A DNA stretch of 64,000 bases, from contig NZ_CP087590.1 in NCBI RefSeq assembly GCF_015594925.2, forward strand, positions 1 through 64,000, in the 5' to 3' direction. Position numbers and translations under genes: made by a program. The notes under the pieces were generated by a model, which was not told where the DNA came from, did no database searches, and saw only the letters and a list, made by a program, of their open reading frames with translations. This stretch comes from Vibrio sp. VB16 (GTDB lineage Bacteria; Pseudomonadota; Gammaproteobacteria; Enterobacterales; Vibrionaceae). Below, in pieces: positions 8,436 to 17,395 of this stretch; position 1 is the first letter of the stretch, and each line of letters opens with the position of its first letter.

Positions 8436-10238
8436 CTAATAAAAAATACTTGCGCCTTCTTCTGCGCTAGATATGTTTTTCCTGAATAAGTTGAATAACT
8501 CTCGACCACTACCAAACAAGTCCTGCTCGTTGTCAAAAGGTAACGAAAGTCTGTCGTCAATGTCGTTAAGTACGTTTACCTGCCCAGACTGTCCATTAAC
8601 TTCTATCAGATCTCCGTCGCGAAGCTTAGAAAGCAGTCCACCTTTAATCGCTTCTGGTGTTATATGTATAACTGCGGGTACCTTGCCTGATGCACCTGAA
8701 AGGCGCCCATCTGTAAGTAATGCCACTTTCAAACCTGCATTCATCAAGTTTCCCATTATTGGCATTAATTTGTGTAGTTCTGGCATGCCATTAGCGGCTG
8801 GACCATTATTCCGAACCACAATGACAGTGTCTTCTTTAAACAATCCTTGTTGGTAGGCGCTAACAACATCATGTTGTGAGTTGAACACGGTCGCTGGTGC
8901 TGTGATTAATTGATCGGCAATGTCTACGGCGCTTACTTTCATTATCCCTCGCCCTAAATTACCAGATAGAACCTTTAGGCCACCTTGTGCACTAAAACTA
9001 CTTGAACTGGAAGCAATGATGCTTTTATCCATACTCTCTTTAACTTGGGAGAAGAAAACTTGATTATCACTATCCAGTTCTGGGTAGGTTAAGTAATCCA
9101 ACATCGTACCGTAGACAGGATTAGCGTCCATAAATATGAGATGTCGTTGATTTAAAATATTCATTAAACAAGGAACACCACCAGCTTGATGGAAAGCATT
9201 AATATCGGCATGGCCATTGGGGTACATTTTAACGAGAAGAGGGACGACCTGAGAAAGGTCATTTATATCGTCCCAAGTCACTATCCAACCAGCAGCTCGA
9301 GCAGTAGCGACGAGATGAATGGTGTGATTCGTACTGCCTCCAGATGCAAGTAGTGCAACTAAGCCATTGATCACTGACTTTTCGTCGACAACTTTTGCCA
9401 GTGCTTTGCTTCCATAGTTAGCCGTGCTGGTGGTCGCGATATGGGTTGATATTTTTTCTGTTAACTTATCTCTAAGTGGGGAATGAGGAGGAACAAAAGC
9501 CGAACCCGGTAGCATGAGTCCCATCGCTTCCATTACGAGTTGGTTAGTATTTGCAGTGCCGTAGAAAGTACAGGTACCAGATGAGTGGTAAGCTTTGCAT
9601 TCCATATTTTGTAGATCTGCCTTGTCCAGCTCCCCCGCGACGAATTTTTGTCTGGTTGTTACCTTTTCAGAATTACTTATTCCGGTAGACATGGGGCCAG
9701 TTGGAACAAAGGCCGTCGGTAAATGCCCAAAGGCGAGCGCACCGATAAGTTGCCCAGGGGCTATCTTGTCACATACGCCAAGTAAAAGCGCACCGTCGTA
9801 AGTATTGTGGCTTAAAGAAAGAGCGGTAGATTGTGCAATGAGATCTCTGGAAAACAACGATAGCTCCATACCATCATTTCCTTGGGTAATACCGTCGCAC
9901 ATAGCGGGTACTCCACCGGAAACTTGAGCCGTATTTCCTAGCGGGGACAAAGACTTCTTAATTATAATTGGATATTTTAAATACGGAGCATGGGCACTGA
10001 CCATATCATTGTAGGACGTTATTATTGCCAAATTTACTTTAGTAAAATCAAGGATGGCTAGTTTTTCTTCACTGGCAGAAGAGGCAACGGTGTGGGCTAG
10101 ATTTCCACAAGCTAACGTTGAACGTACTTTGCCTTTCACGGCCTGGTTTTCTATTGTTTTAAGATACTGACGTCGTGTTTCTACACTTCGATTTTTAATG
10201 TTTTTCGTTACTTCATAAATAACAGCGTTAATAGTCAT
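8436..10238 (-). CDS. edd: Phosphogluconate dehydratase
   Basis: Edd converts 6-phosphogluconate to KDPG, the committing Entner-Doudoroff step, using an Fe-S cluster. The protein has 600 residues (E. coli Edd 603) of the IlvD/Edd family. Visible hallmarks are the cysteine-containing LLLGVCDKIAPGQLIG, GTCTFYGTANTNQ and the C-terminal LLTDGRLSGASGKVPAVIH. It lies between gntK (45 bp upstream) and eda. Confidence 0.97.
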   Translation of the reverse strand: MTINAVIYEVTKNIKNRSVETRRQYLKTIENQAVKGKVRSTLACGNLAHTVASSASEEKLAILDFTKVNLAIITSYNDMVSAHAPYLKYPIIIKKSLSPLGNTAQVSGGVPAMCDGITQGNDGMELSLFSRDLIAQSTALSLSHNTYDGALLLGVCDKIAPGQLIGALAFGHLPTAFVPTGPMSTGISNSEKVTTRQKFVAGELDKADLQNMECKAYHSSGTCTFYGTANTNQLVMEAMGLMLPGSAFVPPHSPLRDKLTEKISTHIATTSTANYGSKALAKVVDEKSVINGLVALLASGGSTNHTIHLVATARAAGWIVTWDDINDLSQVVPLLVKMYPNGHADINAFHQAGGVPCLMNILNQRHLIFMDANPVYGTMLDYLTYPELDSDNQVFFSQVKESMDKSIIASSSSSFSAQGGLKVLSGNLGRGIMKVSAVDIADQLITAPATVFNSQHDVVSAYQQGLFKEDTVIVVRNNGPAANGMPELHKLMPIMGNLMNAGLKVALLTDGRLSGASGKVPAVIHITPEAIKGGLLSKLRDGDLIEVNGQSGQVNVLNDIDDRLSLPFDNEQDLFGSGRELFNLFRKNISSAEEGASIFY

Positions 10239-10283
10239 TCTTGTTTACCAAAGAGGCCGTTGCCCCAAGTTCCACGAGTACAA

Positions 10284-10772
10284 TTAGAGGTCAATGTTTT
10301 GTAATATTTGATCAATGATTTTCTCTGGTGTGTTTGAAATATCGATATATAAAGCTTCAGATTTGCTAGGTTCAATGAGTGTATTGAACTGGCTCTCTAG
10401 CATTGAAGCACCTTTAAAATAATGACCTTCCCGTTTTTGGTGTCTTTGCCATATGGTGTCAAATTCGCCTCTTAAGTAGATAAATTGCAAGTCTGGACAG
10501 TTTTTCCTTAACGTCTCTCTGTACTCTGGCTTCAGAGCCGAGCAAGCAACAACCAGATTCGGTTCTTTAACTATGATGCTATTTAAAGTCTCAAGCCAAG
10601 AGCGACGGTCATCGTCAGTCAAAGGGATACCATTTTGCATTTTTTCTACATTTACGGGTGGATGAAAATCATCACCATCATAAAATGAGATATCAAGTTT
10701 ATTGGCGAGCGCTTCCCCAATGGAGGATTTACCACAGCCAGAAACACCCATAACTACATATTTTTTTGTCAT
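10284..10772 (-). CDS. gntK: Gluconokinase
   Basis: GntK phosphorylates gluconate to 6-phosphogluconate with ATP in the cytoplasm. The 162-residue P-loop kinase has Walker A GVSGCGKSS near residues 9-17, the substrate-binding segment FYDGDDFHPPVNVEKM, and LVVACSALKPEYR, all typical of GntK/IdnK. It follows the TRAP large permease by 33 bp and precedes edd, so imported gluconate is phosphorylated and passed to Edd. Confidence 0.96.
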   Translation of the reverse strand: MTKKYVVMGVSGCGKSSIGEALANKLDISFYDGDDFHPPVNVEKMQNGIPLTDDDRRSWLETLNSIIVKEPNLVVACSALKPEYRETLRKNCPDLQFIYLRGEFDTIWQRHQKREGHYFKGASMLESQFNTLIEPSKSEALYIDISNTPEKIIDQILQNIDL

Positions 10773-10805
10773 AATGCTTACTCAAATATTGGACTTGCCG
10801 ACAAA

Positions 10806-12128
10806 TTACTGCCACCAAAGAGCGAGTTGTGGGAAAGCGATAACTAGGCATAAAACGCTAATCTGCAATGCTATAAACGGAAGTAATGCTGTAAAGATTT
10901 CTCCTAAACTAATGTCTTTTGGTGCGACAGATTTTAAGTAAAATGCGGCTGGACCAAATGGAGGAGAAAGAAACGCGACTTGCATGTTTAGGCAGAAGAC
11001 CACACCGAACCAAACAGGATCCATACCTAGTCCGACGATGATGGGTACAAATATAGGCATAGTTAGAAGAGCAACACCAACCCAATCCAAGAACATACCA
11101 AGAACGAATAGGATGACCATCATAATGATGAGAGTGGTCATAGCGTGACCACCACTAAGTGAGAGGATAGTCTGTTCTACAAAATCGATACCTCCCATCA
11201 GGTTGTATACGCCAACGAGAGCAGATGCACCGATACCTATCCACATAATCATTCCGCAGGTACGCATGGTCGCAATGGCTGAATCCTTCACCATCGATAC
11301 GTTTAGCTCACCGCGAATAGCGGCACTGATAGCAATACCAACTACACCTAGTGCGGAAGCTTCAGTAACAGAAGCAACACCGGTGTAGATGCTACCTAGA
11401 ACCGTTGCAACTGAAAGCAATGGAAAGAAAAGCGCTTTAAAGTAACTTGGTTTGTTTTTCGCATCCTCGGCTAGTTCCGCGTCTGTTGGTAGTGGTGCTA
11501 GCGCAGGGTTTAATCTGCAGCGTATAAGGACATACGCAATATAGAACATTGCCAAGATGAAGGCGGGTAAAAATGAAGCTTTAAACAAGTCACCAATTGA
11601 AACGGAAGCGGATAACCCATAAATAATGAGGACGATACTCGGTGGAAGCATAGTGCCCAACGCGCCACCAGCACAGGTTGTCCCTATTGCTAGTTTTCTG
11701 TCGTAGCCGAGTCTGAGCATTTGCGGTAAGGCGAGAATGCCGAGTAATACGGTTTCTCCACCGATAACACCCGACATAGAAGCTAGAATAACGGCAACGA
11801 TTAATGTTTGTACCGCAACACCACCACGAACTTTACGGCCAACACTCTTCATCGCGTCAAATAAGTCTTGGGCAATTCCGGAACGATCCAAAAGAGCGGC
11901 CATTAGGACAAACATGGGGACGGCTAAAAAGACATAACCGCTCACAAAACTAAACACTCTGCTGGTAATCAAAGGTAAGGCGTCAACGCCAAACCAACCC
12001 AAGGTAAAGACTAATGCAACTAAACAGGTAACAAAGGCAAGCTGCATCCCTGTTAATAGCAACCCTATCATTAGTGCAAGCATTAAAAGGCTGCCATAAG
12101 CAATGCCTATAGAAGATAGATCAAACAT
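10806..12128 (-). CDS. TRAP transporter large permease, DctM type (probable gluconate transporter)
   Basis: This is the large membrane subunit that carries the Na+-coupled transport path of a tripartite ATP-independent periplasmic transporter. The 440-residue protein is almost entirely hydrophobic, with about a dozen membrane segments and the DctM-type stretches SGVIGGETVLLGILALPQML and AGGALGTMLPPSI. Its start overlaps the small-permease stop by 8 bp. The sugar-acid substrate is inferred from the gntK-edd-eda neighbours and GntR operators. TRAP subunits alone do not reveal the ligand. Confidence 0.9.
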   Translation of the reverse strand: MFDLSSIGIAYGSLLMLALMIGLLLTGMQLAFVTCLVALVFTLGWFGVDALPLITSRVFSFVSGYVFLAVPMFVLMAALLDRSGIAQDLFDAMKSVGRKVRGGVAVQTLIVAVILASMSGVIGGETVLLGILALPQMLRLGYDRKLAIGTTCAGGALGTMLPPSIVLIIYGLSASVSIGDLFKASFLPAFILAMFYIAYVLIRCRLNPALAPLPTDAELAEDAKNKPSYFKALFFPLLSVATVLGSIYTGVASVTEASALGVVGIAISAAIRGELNVSMVKDSAIATMRTCGMIMWIGIGASALVGVYNLMGGIDFVEQTILSLSGGHAMTTLIIMMVILFVLGMFLDWVGVALLTMPIFVPIIVGLGMDPVWFGVVFCLNMQVAFLSPPFGPAAFYLKSVAPKDISLGEIFTALLPFIALQISVLCLVIAFPQLALWWQ

Positions 12129-12675
12129 CTTTTGCTTTCCTTAATTCCTGAATTTCATTGATAAGGTGCAGAATAAATTGCACAAACATTAAACAGACGG
12201 TGAGTAAGATGATCCCTTTGAGCAATGCTGGAAAAGGGGGATTCCATGCTGTACCCGATGTTTCTAAGTGAAACTCGCCCCATGGTGTAAACCAAGCGCT
12301 TTCGACCATTTGAAATGCAGCGTAACTAAGCAAACCAGAAAAAATTAGGCCAGCGATATGATGGAAAATATTTAAGTAATGTCGGGTTCTTTGAGATACC
12401 AAGTCGTATATCAAAACAACTCTGACGTGTTTATCTGTCGCAAGTGCATAGATTCCACCAATAGCGAACAGAGCACCACCTAAAAAGGACGCTGTTTCAT
12501 GCACCCATATTGTGGGTGAGTTAAAAAGGTAGCGGCTAAGGACTTCATAAAAAGAGATAACAACGGTAAATACAAAAAATAAGCTTAGCAATTCACTTGT
12601 CTGTGCAATAAATTTATCGAGTCTGTTTTTGGGCATTTCTTCAGGTGAAGAGAGCTGAGATTTTGAGTCTTTCAT
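12121..12675 (-). CDS. TRAP transporter small permease, DctQ type
   Basis: This is the small four-helix membrane subunit that pairs with DctM. The start at 12675 (MKDSKSQLSS) is preferred over a longer in-frame start at 12816, because the longer form would overlap dctP by 88 bp and add a highly basic stretch unlike the family. The resulting 184-residue protein shows membrane segments near residues 30-50, 60-85, 100-125 and 145-170, and the conserved WVHETASFLGGALFAIGG region. It lies 53 bp after the dctP stop. Confidence 0.85.
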   Translation of the reverse strand: MKDSKSQLSSPEEMPKNRLDKFIAQTSELLSLFFVFTVVISFYEVLSRYLFNSPTIWVHETASFLGGALFAIGGIYALATDKHVRVVLIYDLVSQRTRHYLNIFHHIAGLIFSGLLSYAAFQMVESAWFTPWGEFHLETSGTAWNPPFPALLKGIILLTVCLMFVQFILHLINEIQELRKAKDV

Positions 12676-12728
12676 AACGATTAATCCAAGAAAAGTAGGG
12701 AGGATTATCCTCCCTATATATGAGCGAC

Positions 12729-13745
12729 TTATAGAAGCCCTGCTTCTTCTAGGTAAGAAGTAATAGAGTTGTATACTTTCTTCGCGTTTGGAGAGCCTTC
12801 TGCGTATGTTTTCCATTCACCCATTGCAATCTGACGGAATTTTTTGCGCTCAGCGGCTGGCCAATCATGAATAGTAATATCAGGATTAGCTCGTGCTTCT
12901 TTTACGGCTTTTTGATCGGCAATTCGAAGTTGAGTCGTTATATCCTGAGCAAAATCTCGAACAGATACCGTCATGATGGCTTGTAGATCCATGGGTAGCT
13001 TGTCCCATTTCTTCTGGCTCATCGATATATCAATGGTTGGAAGAGAGTGAAAGCCGGGTTGAACTGGATGTGGTGCAATATCGTTCATTCCTGCTTTTTG
13101 GTTGGTTGAAAACACAGTGTAGTCAGCGGCATCAATAACACCTTTGCTTAATCCAGTGAATACCTCTGAACCTGGAAGGTTTACTGGTGAAGCGCCTGCA
13201 GCTGCGAATACTTTCTGTACTAGCCCTTCTGGTGCGCGGAGCTTGAGGCCTTTAAGATCTGCGACACTATCGATTGGTTTCTTAGAAACAAATGATTCGA
13301 CACCTGTTGTTGACCCTCCGATGTATTTAACGCCATATGGTGCATAAAGCTCAGTCATCAACTCATAACCACCACCATAATTGATGTACTCAAGTAGCTG
13401 ACGAGTATCAGACCAGGCACCAACCATGTTACCGATAAGCCCAAATGCTGGGTCCTTGCCAGAGAAATAACCTGTTGCCGTAATATGACCGTCTAAAACG
13501 CCCATTTTTATAGAATCCAGAGTTTCCGTGTGCTTAACGACTGCACCTACAGGTAACAGGTCAATTTCTATTCGACCTCCAGACATTGTCGAAACGCGCT
13601 CAGTCCATTCTTTCTGTACTTGGAAATTTTTGTCGCCAGATGGATCACTGGATTGGAATTTAAAAGTAAAATCTGCTGCAAGTGCTGATGTTGATATTAG
13701 TGCAACAGCAATAGCAGCAGTCAGGTTTTTTATTGTGTGTTTCAT
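12729..13745 (-). CDS. TRAP transporter periplasmic solute-binding protein, DctP type
   Basis: It captures the substrate in the periplasm and delivers it to DctQM. The 338-residue protein begins with a signal peptide (MKHTIKNLTAAIAVALISTS, then ALA before ADFTF). The mature part contains the DctP-family stretch LKGLKLRAPEGLVQKVF, in which the ligand-carboxylate arginine normally sits. It is the first gene of the cluster. An AAAGGA Shine-Dalgarno precedes the ATG, and two GntR boxes lie 49-84 bp upstream, supporting gluconate or a related aldonate as ligand. Confidence 0.9.
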   Translation of the reverse strand: MKHTIKNLTAAIAVALISTSALAADFTFKFQSSDPSGDKNFQVQKEWTERVSTMSGGRIEIDLLPVGAVVKHTETLDSIKMGVLDGHITATGYFSGKDPAFGLIGNMVGAWSDTRQLLEYINYGGGYELMTELYAPYGVKYIGGSTTGVESFVSKKPIDSVADLKGLKLRAPEGLVQKVFAAAGASPVNLPGSEVFTGLSKGVIDAADYTVFSTNQKAGMNDIAPHPVQPGFHSLPTIDISMSQKKWDKLPMDLQAIMTVSVRDFAQDITTQLRIADQKAVKEARANPDITIHDWPAAERKKFRQIAMGEWKTYAEGSPNAKKVYNSITSYLEEAGLL

Positions 13746-13793
13746 AGGGTAAGTCCTTTCATGAAATTAAGTGTTTCGGCACTATTTGTCTGA

Positions 13794-13829
13794 ATGTTAC
13801 CGGGAACATTGGAATGTTATCGGTAACAT
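13794..13829 (-). promoter_or_regulatory. Two tandem GntR operators upstream of the gluconate cluster
   Basis: ATGTTACCGGGAACAT (13794-13809) and ATGTTATCGGTAACAT (13814-13829) each match the known GntR operator ATGTTACCGGTAACAT at 15 of 16 bases. Their centres are 20 bp apart, two helical turns, so two dimers would sit on the same DNA face. They lie between the dctP start and avtA, where the cluster promoter must be. Confidence 0.85.
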
Positions 13830-13923
13830 GAGGGGTAAGTCTATTACATTGATCACAGTTTTAGATTTATTGTTTATTATGTGAACAATGTTCAACTAGC
13901 TGGGTTAAATGAAAATGAAGATA

Positions 13924-13954
13924 CAAAAAAAGTGGTATCTGAGTACCACTTTTG
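13924..13954 (-). terminator. Terminator of avtA
   Basis: On the minus strand AAAAGTGGTA and TACCACTTTT pair around a 6-nt loop and are followed by a T run, 28 bp after the avtA stop. Confidence 0.85.
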
Positions 13955-13981
13955 GATTGATAAGGTATGAGTATTGAGCCC

Positions 13982-15232
13982 TTATTCTTGATATGCCTTT
14001 GACACTTCTTCTGCAATGATCGTAATACCATCCCGCATACTTTGTTCATCTTGCACATAGTTCATGCGTATGCATTGGCGAGTATGCGCCCAGTCGGTGC
14101 AATCTTGTCCAAAGAAGAAGTATTCGCCTGGAATAATTAACACACCACGAGCTTTAAGTCGGGCATAAAGCTCTTTTGACGTGATCGGCAGTTCATCAAA
14201 CCAAAGCCACAAAAATATAGCACCTTCGGGTTTATGTATTTTGAATCTAGGGTCTTTGATGGAAGCTTTGAGCAGCTCTACAGCATGTTTTGCTTTTTGT
14301 TGATAGAACGGTTTAATGATCATCTGGCTAAGTTGTAATAAGTCTCCAGATTCTATCATGTAAGTGCCAATGGCTGGCCCTATTCCACTAGGCGCTAAGC
14401 TTATAATACCGTTTATATTGGCAATGGCTTGAGTCACTTCGTCATTCGCGATCACTATGCCACATCGAACACCCGGTAAGCCGAGTTTAGATAAGCTCAT
14501 ACATAGAATTGTATTCTGATTCCAGAATGGTTTCACTTCTTCGAAGATGATGTTAGGAAACGGGGTTCCATAGGCATTATCTATGATGAGTGGAATATTG
14601 TTTTTGCGAGCAAGTTCATCCAGTTTTTCAATCTCTGTATCGGTGAGCACATTACCCGTTGGATTGGTTGGGCGAGAGGCGCATATCGCGGCAATAGAGT
14701 CATCTACTTTTAATTTTTCGAAATCAATATGGTACTTGAACAACCCGTTATCGAGCTCTGTTATTTCTGGACGATAGGAAACAAAAATATCATCGCTAAG
14801 CCCTGAGTCACCATACCCAATATATTCTGGTGCGAGTGGAAGCAGTATTTTCTTTTCTGTTCCGTCAGCATGTGTGCCTGCTAAAAGGTTGAATAGGTAA
14901 AAAAATGCGCTTTGACTGCCGTTAGTTAAGCTGATGTTTTTTTCAGTAATTGGCCAGCCGTAGGTATCACTCAGTAGTTTTGCTAAAGCCTTTACAAAGG
15001 CGTCTTTACCTTGAGGACCATCATAGTTCGCCATGGCTTCAACGAGTTTGCCATTGGCGAGCATATCGCTACTGGCTTGGTGGAAGTAATCGAGCATTGC
15101 TGGGATCGCGGCAGGGTTGCCACCACCGAGCATAATAGCACCAGGGGTGCGGAGGCCTTCGTTTAGATCCCCCATTAGTTGGGTTATTCCGGAATGTCGA
15201 TTAAATTTTTCACCAAACTTAGAAAATTGCAT
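13982..15232 (-). CDS. avtA: Valine-pyruvate aminotransferase
   Basis: AvtA is a PLP enzyme that interconverts valine and alanine with their 2-oxo acids. The 416-residue protein is a fold-type I aminotransferase. It carries the PLP-stacking and binding region SLTNGSQSAFFYLFNLLAG, the cofactor aspartate in PLIIDNAYGTPFP, and the Schiff-base lysine in CMSLSKLGLPGVRCG. The N-terminal MQFSKFGEKFNRHSGITQLM is characteristic of AvtA. It is a single gene, between glyS and the gluconate cluster, with terminators on both sides. Confidence 0.95.
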   Translation of the reverse strand: MQFSKFGEKFNRHSGITQLMGDLNEGLRTPGAIMLGGGNPAAIPAMLDYFHQASSDMLANGKLVEAMANYDGPQGKDAFVKALAKLLSDTYGWPITEKNISLTNGSQSAFFYLFNLLAGTHADGTEKKILLPLAPEYIGYGDSGLSDDIFVSYRPEITELDNGLFKYHIDFEKLKVDDSIAAICASRPTNPTGNVLTDTEIEKLDELARKNNIPLIIDNAYGTPFPNIIFEEVKPFWNQNTILCMSLSKLGLPGVRCGIVIANDEVTQAIANINGIISLAPSGIGPAIGTYMIESGDLLQLSQMIIKPFYQQKAKHAVELLKASIKDPRFKIHKPEGAIFLWLWFDELPITSKELYARLKARGVLIIPGEYFFFGQDCTDWAHTRQCIRMNYVQDEQSMRDGITIIAEEVSKAYQE

Positions 15233-15274
15233 ACTAGGATTTCCTGACGGTTTTAGTTCTTATTTGTTGTATTT

Positions 15275-15306
15275 AAAAAAAAGCCCCGTTCTTTGAACGG
15301 GGCTTT
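15275..15306 (-). terminator. Terminator of glyQ-glyS
   Basis: AAAGCCCCGTT and AACGGGGCTTT form an 11-bp stem with a 5-nt loop. On the minus strand it is followed by eight T's, 20 bp after the glyS stop. Confidence 0.92.
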
Positions 15307-15326
15307 AGGTTCAAGGGTCTACCCCG

Positions 15327-17393
15327 TTATTTTTGCAAAAGCGAAATGTCGGCGATTTGCAGGAAGAGATTGCGCAGCTTGTTGAGCAACGTCAAACGGT
15401 TCTTCTTAAGCGCTTCATCTTCTGCCATCACCATGACGGAGTCGAAGAAGGTGTCGACAGGTTCACGTAGATCAGCCAGTTTGCTTAATGCGCCTTGATA
15501 ATCACCAGTTGCATAAGCGGGTTCAAGTGCTTCAGCCATCACTTCTACATTTTCAGCGAGTGCTATCTCAGCATCTTCTTTAAGTAGAGCAAGGTTGATC
15601 TCTTCGGATAGCTCGCCATCAAATTTAGCTAAGATATTGCCTACACGTTTGTTGGCTGCTGCCAAAGATTCTGCGGCATCTAATTCACGGAAGTGAGAAA
15701 CCGCTTTAACGCGTTGATCAAAATCGGTTGGTTTTGTTGGTCGACGAGCGAGTACCGCTTGGATGATATCAACGCTAAAGCCTTCGTCTTGGTACCAAGC
15801 ACGGAAGCGACCAAGCATAAACTCGATGACATCATGTTCCACATTCTTGTTCGTCAGTTTATCGCCAAATGAAGCCTTCGATTCTGCAATTAACTCAACT
15901 AAATCTAAGTTGTAGCCATTTTCAACAATGATACGCAGCACCCCTAAAGATGCACGACGTAGAGCGAATGGGTCACTGCCTTTAGGTGCTTTACCAATAC
16001 CGAAAATACCGACGATGGTATCGAGCTTATCTGCCATAGAAACGGCAGAGGAGATACCAGAACTTGGTAAATCATCGCCAGCAAAGCGCGGCATATACTG
16101 TTCGTTTAGTGCAATTGCGACCTCTTCGTCTTCACCATCATGACGAGCATAGTGCATACCCATAACACCTTGAGTATCAGTAAACTCAAATACCATAGAG
16201 GTCATAAGGTCACATTTGGCAAGAAGGGCTGCGCGAGTTGATTTTTCAACATCCGCACCAATGTGCTTAGCAATATGACCAGCCAATAACACAATGCGAT
16301 CGGTTTTATCTTTAATCGTACCAAGTTGTTTCTGGAATATAGCGGTTTCCAGTTCAGGTAGGCGATCGATTAGAGGACGTTTGCGGTCGGTATTAAAGAA
16401 AAACTCAGCATCAGCCAGGCGTGGGCGAACCACTTTCTCGTTGCCCTCGATGACTTGACGAGGATCTTTAGACTCGATGTTTGATACAAAGATAAACTTA
16501 GGAAGAAGATTTTTGTTTTCGTCGTAGACCGGAAAATACTTCTGGTCGCCTTTCATCGTATAAACAAGGGCTTCTGAAGGAACGTTAAGGAACTCTTGTT
16601 CAAAAGATGCGGTTAGAACAACGGGCCATTCCACAAGCGAGGTAACTTCTTCTACTAGGTCATCGTCTAAATCGGCAATACCGCCAACAGCTTGGGCTGC
16701 TTTTTTAGCATCGGCAAGAATGATCGTTTTACGGGCTTCGTAATCGACCATTACTTTACCACGCTCTTCGAGAATGACCGGGTATTGATCGGCATTGTCT
16801 ATCGTAAATTCAGCTTCACCCATGAAGCGGTGTCCGCGAATAGTACGACCAGATGCGACACCAAGAATGTCACCTTGGATAAGCTCGTCACCAAGTAGGA
16901 TGGTTAGAGTCTTAACTGGACGAATAAACTGCGTTTCTTTGTTACCCCAACGCATTGGTTTAGCAATTGGCAGATTGGCTAACGCTTTAGCGGCTAACCC
17001 GACTACTAATTCTTGAACTGGCTTACCTTTGACTTCTTGTTTAAATAGAAGCCATTCGCCTTTATCTGTTTTTAGTCGATCGGCTTGTTCTGCAGTAATA
17101 CCGTTACCACGGGCCCAACCTTGAGCTGCTTTGGTTGGGTTTCCATCAGCATCAAAAGCGACAGAAATAGCGGGGCCACGTTTTTCTACCACTTTATCCG
17201 CTTGCCCTTCCGCGAGGTCACTGATTTTCAATGCCAGTCTACGAGGAGAGGCGTACCACTTCACACCTTGGTGAGTCAGTGACGCACTTTTAAGTTCAGA
17301 TTCAAAGTTGCTAGCAAACGCTTCGGCGAGTGTGCGCAGTTGCGTTGGAGGTAGTTCTTCAGTACCTAATTCAATTAGAAAATTCTTAGCCAT
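15327..17393 (-). CDS. glyS: Glycine-tRNA ligase beta subunit
   Basis: This is the beta chain of the bacterial alpha2beta2 glycyl-tRNA synthetase, carrying tRNA recognition. The 688-residue protein (E. coli 689) opens with MAKNFLIELGTEELPPTQLR and includes the HD-like segment MGMHYARHDGEDEEVAIALNEQY and the C-terminal anticodon-binding-like region. It follows glyQ after 2 bp, so the subunits are translationally coupled. Confidence 0.98.
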   Translation of the reverse strand: MAKNFLIELGTEELPPTQLRTLAEAFASNFESELKSASLTHQGVKWYASPRRLALKISDLAEGQADKVVEKRGPAISVAFDADGNPTKAAQGWARGNGITAEQADRLKTDKGEWLLFKQEVKGKPVQELVVGLAAKALANLPIAKPMRWGNKETQFIRPVKTLTILLGDELIQGDILGVASGRTIRGHRFMGEAEFTIDNADQYPVILEERGKVMVDYEARKTIILADAKKAAQAVGGIADLDDDLVEEVTSLVEWPVVLTASFEQEFLNVPSEALVYTMKGDQKYFPVYDENKNLLPKFIFVSNIESKDPRQVIEGNEKVVRPRLADAEFFFNTDRKRPLIDRLPELETAIFQKQLGTIKDKTDRIVLLAGHIAKHIGADVEKSTRAALLAKCDLMTSMVFEFTDTQGVMGMHYARHDGEDEEVAIALNEQYMPRFAGDDLPSSGISSAVSMADKLDTIVGIFGIGKAPKGSDPFALRRASLGVLRIIVENGYNLDLVELIAESKASFGDKLTNKNVEHDVIEFMLGRFRAWYQDEGFSVDIIQAVLARRPTKPTDFDQRVKAVSHFRELDAAESLAAANKRVGNILAKFDGELSEEINLALLKEDAEIALAENVEVMAEALEPAYATGDYQGALSKLADLREPVDTFFDSVMVMAEDEALKKNRLTLLNKLRNLFLQIADISLLQK

Positions 17394-17395
17394 GA

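Noticed and set aside
12676..12816. N-terminal extension of the TRAP small permease
   Set aside because: It would overlap dctP by 88 bp and gives a basic, non-family sequence. Start at 12675 used instead.
13842..13857. CRP site upstream of the GntR operators
   Set aside because: The minus-strand TGTGATCAATGTAATA has one perfect half and a poor second half (3 of 5). It is possible but too weak to list as a feature.
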